Shown here one piece after another: positions 33,500 to 43,700 of a stretch of DNA of 64,000 nt. The stretch comes from Saxidomus purpurata (Eukaryota > Mollusca > Bivalvia > Venerida > Veneridae). The position numbers were made by a program, and so were the translations under genes. Position 1 is the first letter of the stretch. The number at the start of each line of letters is the position of its first letter. The stretch covers positions 10,206,417 through 10,270,416 of the forward strand of contig JAFMSR010000010.1 of the NCBI GenBank assembly GCA_022818135.1. Direction: 5' to 3'. The notes below the pieces were generated by a model. It had not been told where the DNA came from. It worked only from the letters and a program-made list of their open reading frames with translations, and did not search any database.

Positions 33500-35740
33500 T
33501 CAATTGCCACTGCTACTGTCTTGATTGTTCCTTGGAGGCATGCTGTACATATTAAAATTCTGTATGTGGACAGTAGCACCAAAAAACATTGACTGCACAT
33601 GACCTGGAGCATTTCCAGCCTGAGCGAAATGGGTGGGGTAATTAACAGCTGGAACATGGACTACCTGAGTGTTTGGAGCAGAGACTGGAGGTTCGATATG
33701 TTTGGATGGCATTACAGGCAGTGGAGTCTCGGGCATGTCGCTCTGCATTGGAACAGAAGTACCATTGTCAAGGTAAGAGGCACTTGTACATGTTGCAGAT
33801 TTGTTTGCATTAATTGATCTCACTGAAGTGGTAGATCTGCTTAAAATATTAGAGCAAGTTTTTTTGCTTTTTCAAAGAAATGTTGCTGTAATTAATTATG
33901 CTTTGTACACATTCATGCCCAGTGATCTGCATGATATCAGTAGGTGCCTGGTTAGAATCCCTGAGCTTTTGTATTGTGTGTTTTCTGGCAGAATGGTTGG
34001 TAAGGTGCCGTGTAATGCCTGATTTTACAGTCATTGTTTTCATTAGAGTGCCAATTTTTTTTATTCCAACCCGCTGTTGTAAGAACCACTGGTCATACTC
34101 GCTTGGTGGGGTTGTTCTTGGTGCCAAATAAAATGGGTCCGAATCCCGACTGAATCCATGCGGACGCTTAGCCGCATAGTATCTGTAGGCAGATACTGGA
34201 TCCCGCTCATCTCCGGTAGACCACATACGTGGAGGCACCTTTCTAGAACCACCACTGTCTCCGGTGCGTGTTTTAGTCTGGCGCTCTTTAAATTCCAGAT
34301 ACTCAGTGCCCTCCGCATCAATCTTTACATGTACAATTTTTCATATAGATATTTACATGTAAATTTATGTTTTTTTTTTATTTTTTGTTAAAGTTTGCAA
34401 CTAAAATTATACTTTGTATTTCAATTTCAGGTTGTGAAACAGTGATACTCAGCCACATGAAATTTAATTTTGAATGGCATTCTGAACAGAGATTTTGAGA
34501 TAAGTGATTTTCAAATAAAAAAGCTTTTTACGCGTTTGGGTTTAATAGTCTGACTGATTAACTGTCTTTTAATTAATAGATATGACATTTAAAGTTACCA
34601 TAAGTGATAGTGTTCTTCTACACTTCTCATGCCGAAATGTATGGTAAATGTTATCCACAAGGTGTTGATGATGGACTGTGGTGACGAAAGACCTAGTTGG
34701 CCGGTGTCATAAAGCCTGTCAATCTCTTCATCTATTATTGATTAGGCAGATTTTCTTTGTTGCCTTTACCTGATTTTTTTAGATTTTTTGTTTTTGCCTG
34801 AAATTTATATACTAATCATTTTGTTGTTTGAAAAATAACTGATTTATTTAATTATTATTTGTAGAAAATTTAAAAATCATTGATAAACAAAAATTGATAT
34901 GGGAAAAAATAATTTTTTTATTAATAAGCAAAACAAATCGGGGGAAATTAAATATCTAGTTTATAATGATGAAATACATGTATCTTGAAGCGTCAATTTT
35001 TTGCTTGATTTATTAAATTTCAAAAAGATTATTAAATAGACTTAATAAATTGTAATTACCGATTTAGTCTGATTTGTTAGGGGAAATCCTTGTCTTGAAC
35101 TTTTGGCTATGGTAAATTGGTAACCATTTTCCTGGAGAACTCTGTCAAATGTTGATATGTACCCTCTTAAACTACTCGGCTCATAGTCTGTTCCATCTTC
35201 TTTCTTAATGGAGAGAAGGAACATTGCAAGAAGCTCATCCAGCTCAGTCATTGGGATGGTATGGAACTCTCGTGTTTCATTTTTCAGTTTGAGAAAAGTT
35301 TTAAGCCTATTTATATGTTGATTAGTTTTGCGTTTTGTGTGCTGATTTTTTTCCAACTCGTTAAAAGCCTTTACCGAGTCCATATCAACCATCATAAAGC
35401 CTTTGTTCATATTTTCAGAGGCAACATCAGTAAGGACAGGCACAGCACTGTGATTTTCATCAATTTGAGGAGATTGAACAGATGCTGCTTGAGAACATTC
35501 AGTAGCATTTTCAGGAATTTGAAGACATTCAGTTGAAACAGGAGTCTTCGAATACTCGGACACCTGAGAATCAGTCAATAACTTTGTGACGTTGAATTGT
35601 TTTTCTTCATCAAATTCCTCATCAAAGATTGATGGATCAATACCATTATTGGCTTCAAATTCATTCTTGTCATTAATTTCTTCAATGTTCATCATTTGAA
35701 CTTCCAACAAATCATCCCAATGCACATTGAACGTTGCCAT
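33500..35740 (-). pseudogene. Crypton-type (DUF3504) tyrosine recombinase gene, intron-containing and frameshifted
   Basis: Minus strand. Exon 1 (35740-35060) starts MATFNVHWDDLLE. It has an acidic N-terminus and then the core-binding region HTKRKTNQHINRLKTFLKL, IPMTELDELLAMFLL and YEPSSLRGYISTFDRVL; a GT donor follows at 35059. Exon 2 (34797-about 34599) begins after TTTCAG and reads AKTKNLKKSGKGNK, then DEEIDRLYDTGQLG and HFGMRSVEEH with the first catalytic Arg. Phase agrees with exon 1. Exon 3 (from about 34322) has KERQTKTRTG, PVSAYRYYAAKRP, TNHSARKHTIQKL (second Arg box) and ITGHECVQSIINYS (His plus Tyr nucleophile). Two frameshifts, one after LPNQ in exon 2 and one in an A7 run near 33860, interrupt it. 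The C-terminal tail continues to 33500. The family includes Crypton transposases and domesticated host genes; which applies is undecided. The exon 3 acceptor is unresolved. Confidence 0.85.
34800..35059 (-). other. First intron of the recombinase gene
   Basis: 260 bp, starts GTAATT and ends ATAAATTTCAG on the minus strand. Both flanking exons are in phase 0. Confidence 0.75.
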
Positions 35741-35744
35741 AAAG

Positions 35745-36480
35745 TTGAAGGAACAGTGCTTTTTACTGGATTTGCCAAATTAAGATTAAACAGTGCTTAT
35801 TTTATGTTTTTCAGTGAATTATAGAGTTTTCTCGGTGAAATAAAAGTGATAATCCACAGTTTTGAAACAGTGGATTACCATTTTTATTTTTCACAATATC
35901 ACTTTTGGTGCTCACTCGGTGAAATTATAACATGATCTTACACCGAAACCAACAATTATCCTCTATTTATTTTGATTAATTATCTTTGTGAAACTTGAGA
36001 CTGATGTAAATATTATTCATGTTTTTTTCCTGTCCTTACTCTGATTTTGTCACTAAGAAGTAATCTTTATTTATTTATTATTATTCATGTTGTTGTTGTT
36101 GTTGTTTTAGATGTCTAAGAGCAGAAGATGTTTTTTTAAAGATGCAAGCATCTTAATAAGTGATTGTGTAATTATAAAGTTATTAGTGATCCTTTAATAA
36201 CAATTAAATCATTTAAAAATTATTGTTTATTATATGTAACATTTTTTTTTACAAATAAATATGTTTTATTTAGGCTGTTTTATTTCATTATTTTTGTAAT
36301 GCTTTAAGCTGTATTACATTGTAAAAGTAGTCCGGCAAAAAGTGGGAGGAGCTTGAAAAATCTGATGTCCTCTGACTTTTCCATAGGTTTAAACAAGGAG
36401 AAGTGTTCTCAAGTCACTGACTGAGAAAGGTTGCTGTTCTCAGACAGGCTTTATCAGGCAGTTGTCATAGTAATGTCATG
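35745..36480. other. Intergenic upstream of recombinase gene
   Basis: Contains a weaker inverted repeat (35826-35900, GTGATAATCCAC and inverse) followed by another CTCGGTGAAA at 35933, and a (GTT)n run at 36089-36107. Any promoter of the recombinase gene would lie here but no core-promoter signal stands out. Confidence 0.45.
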
Positions 36481-36489
36481 ATAAAATAA

Positions 36490-36640
36490 ATCTACCATGT
36501 CCATTGAGTTGTGGATAAGGAAAGCCGAGCTTTTTGGACGAAATCTCAGCCCGAGGGTGGGATTTCCTTATCCACAACCCATGAACATGTTAGATTCACT
36601 TTATCCACAACTCATGAACATGTTAGATTTACTTTATCTC
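36490..36640. repeat. Long hairpin H6 with tandem arm duplication
   Basis: Arms GAGTTGTGGATAAGGAAA and inverse, as in H1, but here with a 36-bp loop containing two direct CGAG copies (36536 and 36552). The outer part of the right arm (CATGAACATGTTAGAT) is repeated at 36615-36631. Confidence 0.85.
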
Positions 36641-37637
36641 ATCATGTTAATGTGGAGACCCATGAGCTGGTCACACCGATTCAAGATCAAGGTCACCATT
36701 TAAGATAAAAGATTTGTGTGTATCTGCTCAGTTTTTCTTAAACTCTTCGAAGGATTTTGATGAAACTCCTACAAATGTCCCTTAATCAAGCCAATGTTAG
36801 AACCCATGATCACGTCTCACTGTCTCAAGGTCAAGGACACAACTTATAGGTTTAAGATTAAAGTCTACTTTGTGTTTCCGCTCAATATCTCTAAAACCGC
36901 TGGATGGGTTTGAATTAAACTTTGGCTAAATAATCACCTCATCGAGATGATGTGCGGAACCCGTGATCTTGGCACTGGAAATCAAATACAGTTGATGGGT
37001 AGAACAGTCTTTAATTGTCTATGGAAGACTTCATTGCTTCGCCATTTAGACATCCACGCTGTGCACCTCTAAGAGAAAACTACACTCAGTTGTTTGGCGC
37101 TGTGTGGAAGCACAGCGCAAGTATTAATTTAAAATAGGTTTTAATTTTGTACCATGGGGTTGCATAATCGAATAGGGAGCAGCCAACATTATTATTGTAA
37201 ATAAAAACTATGTATTATGTTTGAACAAACTCCCTGTAATGAATAAATAAATAGTTTTAACTGATTACAAACAGTTCTAGACCAAATTTATACGTCTTCG
37301 GCCGTTATTTAAAAACTTTCGACATGTTCATAGGATATTTAATAACTTTTCCACAAACTTGAAGGTTACGTTTTTTATAACTTTGTTTACGGACCTTACG
37401 ACCACATTTCAAAACGCAAGTGGTAATTCTTATGACAGGTTTTAATATAAATGTCTTTAAAATATGTAAGTTTACCGTAATTACATCCTGTTTGCATTTT
37501 CATTTTCAATATCCGATACTTGATCAAAAGTTCAAGTTGATATTAAAATACCGTTTTAGTTTGTGCCATAGGCTGATATTTCATGAGTCGTGCACTACCA
37601 TCTCAGATTGCTAACTTTTCTCAATTATTTACTTCAG
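36641..37637. other. Repeat fragments upstream of first detected sulfotransferase exon
   Basis: 36730-37080 is a diverged relative of 29120-29480. No earlier sulfotransferase exon was recognised. 37560-37630 is open in the exon's frame but lies upstream of a good acceptor and is probably intron. Confidence 0.45.
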
Positions 37638-37787
37638 GTGTGAAGAAAAGCGGGACGACAGACCTGTTTAGAAGACTATCGCTACATCCCGACTTCCGTG
37701 GTCCAGGTTTTAAAGAAGCACAATGGTTCCCAAGATTACGCTTTGGAGTTCATTGTCGTGCATTAAGAGCCCATAAAGTTTTTAAAA
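37638..37787 (+). CDS. Sulfotransferase exon with 5'-PAPS-binding loop
   Basis: Acceptor TTTACTTCAG, donor GTAAAT. Reads GVKKSGTTDLFRRLSLHPDF and then KEAQWFPRLRF, the phosphosulfate-binding P-loop-like strand-loop-helix followed by the KE.xWF segment typical of CHST15-like enzymes. It enters with two bases of a Gly codon and leaves with one base. Confidence 0.92.
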
Positions 37788-40700
37788 GTAAATAACACAT
37801 TTTGTTTTATACTGATTAATGTTGAGCAGAGTTTTACTAAGTATTCGTGCATCCTGGGTCGTGTCTTAGCTGTCCATCGTGGTGCAGGTTGTATGCATAC
37901 GGTTAAGGTATACAAGAAAAACTGTTATACTACAGATCACAGCGGGCCTAGAAACAAAGCTTTCATGTAAATATTTTGAAATGGGAGATGCAAATTAACT
38001 TTACAGACGTTATAACAGAGACATAATGAATTTACATTCTAGGTTCGTGTAAAAGCAAATACTTCTCTATATGGTTTGTGCATTTACGATTTAGTTACTG
38101 TTTCTCAATTCCAGTGTATCAGTTATGACTCAAAAAGAAACAAAAACATATTCATGAAAAAGCTTTCAATAATCTTTACGCTCTTTCCGGTTTTTTTTTT
38201 TCATCCGGATTTAGTAGATTGTATATACGATCCCTGTTCAGCATAGACAAAGTTAACGCAGCAATATTATAACATGTTCTACGCTATGTTCCATTAAAGT
38301 GATTCTTAGATTATACAATACTATTCCTACCTCCGACCTTTAAGTCTCATGCGCGCAGATGATTAAGAAAATTCTAAGGGTGGGAAATATACTTCACGTC
38401 AAAGAAAGCAACCCGTTACGCATATTCAGTTGCCGTAGCGTATGTTAAACTTTAAGACCAAAGTTCTTCCTGTTACTAGTAAATCATGAACAGTTGTCGA
38501 AAAGCAAGCTTTCATCGAAAAATCAAGATTACAAATTTTTGTTTTCCCTGTTTTGTTTCAGAATTACTACATAAGGGCTTAGACAACCGTAGTGTTCAGT
38601 ATTATATATCCCTGTTTGACGCGGCTGCCCAAACTATACGGTCTTGTGCATCAACGTGTATCACAGGTAGTGTTTCAAACTTTACTGATTTAGTTTTTAG
38701 CTTTTTTAGATGATCCCTACTGTGTTTTGGGATCAGTGGGTCATGGTAAAGGTCACAGTAACCTTCGTTAGCTTTTCACAAGTCACGATTTTCATTCAAC
38801 TTTTATCACACTTAGTCAGAATGTTGCCTGTAACCTGTAAAAGGTGATCCCTATTGTTTTAGGGTCAGTGGGTCAAAGGTCGAGGTCACAGTGGCCCGAA
38901 CTTTGAAAATCTTTTTTGCTCAATATTTGAGATTGATATCAATTTCATAGGATGTATTGGTCCAACTGATTAGACGACCTCTACGTTTTTCGGGGTCAGT
39001 GGGTCCAAGATACAAGGTGACCTTCGTAAGCTATTTTTGATAACACTACACAGGTTACACTTCTCATTTAACTTTCATTAAACTTAATCAGAATGATGCA
39101 TGCAACATGTAGATATAATCCATATTGTTTTTAGGGTCAATGTGTCAAAGGTCAAGAGCACAGTGACTCATTTCCTCTCAATATTTTGAGATCTAATGAT
39201 CAACAACAGTCTTCTAGCTTCGTAAGATGATTGGTCTTACTGCGTAGATTATCAATAATGTTTGTTTTGGTCAGTGGGTCATATTCAAGGTCACATAGAC
39301 TTCTGTTAACTTTTACTTGATAACAACCCAACCGATTTTCACAGATTTACTCGAGACAGTCCAGTCAGTCTAATTGAGCGATATAAGTTCTGCTGTGCCT
39401 CTTGTCTTAATGTATGATCATACGGTTAATCCACTGTAGAGGAGTGGTCTCGAATCCCAACCAACGGTTGTAGCGTCCTCAGGCAAGACATTTAATACAC
39501 ATTTCTTCTCCTTCTCTTCGAGTCTCGAGAGCCGGTAAGAACTTATTACATAATGGAGAATAAAATCAATTAGTATAATACATGTATTTTCATATGATTA
39601 TGCGCATGTCCAGGTCACCCTAGCCTCGCCACCAGGCTAGATGATATTATATGTTCATTATTCAAGCAGAATATATTCTAGCCCATATCTACTGACAGGG
39701 CTTGATCATCTACTTACATTTTTGGCAGCCAAAGGAGTTTATTGAGTAAGAAATACTAAATGTTAGGTCACCCAGGTACCCGACAATTCAAAGACTGGAC
39801 AAGAATCATTGATGATTCACTTTTCTTGCATACCAGATGTATCTGCAGTTTTTACCAGTGCTGAAAAATCTCATATTACATCCCTTCATGTAATATGACT
39901 GTCGTGAATTACTTATGAAGTAACGTTATAAATATTGTGACGTCACTTTCCCAAACCCAAACAAAGCATCTGTATATCGTTTGTTTTGATATTAAAATGC
40001 ATTAATTTGATAAGTTTGCATTTAGAAGTCTGTTTGAAAGTGCAAGACTGTTTGCAAGAAAAGTTTCTATCTAGTTCAAATAGAAAAACCCGTCACCCCG
40101 GGTATTAACTATTTTGCGTGAACTCGACAGAGCCTCGGCAGAGCCTCGTTCAAGCCAAAACAGTTACCCTCGGTGACGGATATTTCGATCTGAACCACGT
40201 GCTCACGATGGATGTGCTCATAACAGAAACTTTTTTTTCCGATATTTAACTTTTTCTAACACAAAGTTTGTAACAACGCAACAGTTTGAAGACCGCTATT
40301 GTTGAGTAAATTCTATCTGCATTGGTAAAGTGTGTATTGTGATCCACTTGGATTTGACTAATTCGATCCAATAAATTGCAATTACACATGTATGTACAAG
40401 TGTGCATATGATACTCCTGTTGTTTGTGGCGGATAAGTAACCAGCATGGATTCGAGCCAGACCGCATGGAGTTCAGACTGATCTAGGTCATTACTCGGTC
40501 TAAAGACCTAAGGTTATAAAGTTATTTTTGCACAGCAGGGTTAATATTAAAAGCATGTCCTTGTTACTAAGGTCATACTATGTCACAAAGGAGAATGAAC
40601 TTTCTGGGTGGCTTCAGTTCTTCATATTCAATACGAATGTCCCACTGAGTAAAAAATGTACAATATGCATGCTTAATGATATTAAATAGGATACTTAATT

Positions 40701-43700
40701 ATCTATCTTTTCACACTTGATATTTTACCCTATATACACTTGGAGCCACTTCTAACCCGACACTTATATAATTCGGTTGTATGCAGATTTCGTTCAGATT
40801 TAGAATACAATTAATTCAACACATAATACATACTTCTGCGAAATTTAATTCTAATTGATTAACAAATACATATAAAACTGAACAAATAAAATAACATCGC
40901 TGTAAAATCCGAATTCACAAAATGTCATAACGTGAAATCCAAACAATGAGAAAAGTCACCGATTCATATGGAACGCCATGACCGTCTTTTCTTGACTCGT
41001 TTGCTTAAATGCGGTACATATTTCATTATATACAGTAGATCTTTTATTATATGCAGTAGATATTTAATTGTACATGGTAAATAGTTTATTATGTGTGGTT
41101 CAAGTTCCTTTAAATGCTGTACTTTCTTTGTTATATGTAGTACAACTCTTCTTATAAGTGGTGGTACTGTCTTTATATGCTGTGCATTTGAATTTGTGTG
41201 AGGTACAAACACCAATATATGCAGTAGATTTGTTATTGTGTGTAGTGGATAAAACGTTATACGTGGTTTTTTTTACATTATATGATGTGCAAAATGAAAT
41301 ATATGTGGTAGTGACTGAGTCCATTATGTTTGGTGCTTTTACCACTTCTACCACATATAATTTAATATCTACTGCATTTGATAAAAGATCTACTGCAAAT
41401 AATGAAATATGTACCGCATATAAGCAAACAAGTAATGATAAGACGGTCATGGCGTACCTTAGTTTCATAATAAAATCAGGAATGTAATGCCTTCCGTACC
41501 CCACCCACTTCTTCGATACAAGAATAATTTTTGTAACAAACTAACAACTGGGTTTTATCGTCTAGACAGGTGAAGTGTTTAAAATTATTACAGAATCTGT
41601 CCTTACCTTTGATTAATCGATGGTATAACTACTGAAAAAATCATCTCTTTCGCATTTTAGGAAATAGAATTCACTTTTAAGCGATATACCGGTTAGTATA
41701 TCACTGTGTGGAGTGTAGATGCGAAGTAATCTAATCACGAAGGCCTGAGTGATTATTTACGGAGCATCTAAACGACACACAGTGATAAACAAACCGGTGT
41801 ATCACTCAAAAGTAAAATCGATTTCCATTGTAACACGTTAATTTAAACAAACAAAATGTTCAAAGGGGTACTATTTGCTTCGCCAACATGAAGTCGCTAC
41901 CTTGAATTTGTAGTATTCTGTGCATTTATTGCATTTCGTGAAACTTTCGCTATTCTTTTTTACTCCTCAAATAAAACGTTATTCGTCTTGTTTTGTTGTT
42001 TCTGATATTACTGGCGATATCAGAAGTGTAGATTTATTGTAGATATTACAATTTGTTTTACATCACGTGAATTCATTCACAATAATACCAATCCAAGCGT
42101 ATATAGGAGAAATTTTCAATAGTGTTAGAATAATAAAATGAAAATGATAATCGATATTTTTCGCTCACTTACATTTCCTCGTGAAAAATGGTGAAATCGT
42201 ACTTGTTACACGTGCAAAAAGTAACCGGTCTTCACAGTTGAAAGGTTTTATCATTTTTAGCTCGACTATTCGAAGAATAAGGAGACTATTGCACTCGCCC
42301 CAGCGTCGGCGTCGGCGTCGGCGTCGGCGTCTGCGTTGGTTAAAGTTTTTCATAAAGTCAAATATCTTGAATACTATCAAAGGTATTGACTTGAAACTCA
42401 AACTATATGTTTACCATCAACATCTTCACCTGAGGAAACAATCCCCATAACTCTGTTTTGATTTTTGACAGATTTATGCCCCTTTTTAACTTAGAAATTT
42501 TGGTTAAAGTTTTTTATAAATTCAAATATCTTGAATACTATCAAAGGTATTGACTTGAAACTCAAAGTATGTGTCTACCATCAACATATACACCTGAGGA
42601 AACAATTCCCATAACTCTGTTTTGATTTTTGACAGATTTATGCCCCTTTTTAACTTGGAATGTTTGGTTAAAGTTTTTTATAAATTCAAATATCTTGAAT
42701 ACTATCAAAGGTATTGACTTGAAACTCAAAGTATGTGTCTACCATCAACATATACACCTGAGGAAACAATCCCCATAACTCTGTTTTGATTTTTGACAGA
42801 TTTATGCCCCTTTTTAACTTAGAATTTTTGGTTAAAGTTTTTTTTTAAATTCAAATATCTTGAATACTATCAAAGGTATTGACTTGAAACTCAAAGTATG
42901 TGTCTACCATCAACATATACACCTGAGGAAACAATTCCCATAACTCTGTTTTGATTTTTGACAGATTTATGCCCCTTTTTAACTTAGAAGTTTTGGTATT
43001 TTTTTTTTGTAAATTCAAATATCTTGAATACTATATAAGGTATTGACTTGAAACTCAAAATATAACATCTACACCTGAGAAAACAATCCCCATAACTCTG
43101 TTTTGATTTTTGATAGATTTGTGTCCCTTTTTAACTTTGAATGTTTTGTTAAAGATAGAATACTATCGAACGTATTTACTGTCAACATCTTCACCAATGT
43201 TTTTGATTTTTGACATATTTATGCCCTTTTTAACTTAGAATTTTGTCACAGTTTTTCCAGACTAAAATGGAAATACTCAAAATGGCTTTCTTTTGAAATG
43301 TCATAGAATAATTATGCAGCATGAAGCGGTCATGCTTTTTTAATTCTATACATATCAATTTTGAAAAGTTACAAAATTATTCATGATCAAATATACAAGG
43401 TCATGTATTTCTTTGAAATTATCCCCCCCATCCTCCCTCCAGTTGGCTTGCAGAATCCAGAGTAAGGCCTTGAATGCAATGTACATTTACAAAGGTCTTT
43501 GAACAAGTTTCATATCTTTGACCTTAATTCTTATAGACAATTACACAATACTCCTGTTCTTAGACAAAAACCCCATTTTACCAACAAGCTTTCGAATAGT
43601 CGAGCGTGCTGTCATATGACAGCTCTTGTTATACAGCTGATGTTGCCAAACAACATAATATTTAATTTGAAATAAATATCTTGAACCGTATTCAAGAAAA

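Noticed and set aside
34061..34321. 86-codon minus-strand frame
   Set aside because: It overlaps exon 3 of the recombinase in another frame; the recombinase frame carries the conserved boxes.
41100..41504. 134-codon reading frame with heptad repeats, and its 109-codon partner on the other strand
   Set aside because: Both are explained by 21-bp tandem units of a foldback element; multiples of three keep frames open on both strands.
42165..42450. Poly-arginine reading frames on both strands
   Set aside because: They translate the GTCGGC microsatellite of the pearl-like element.
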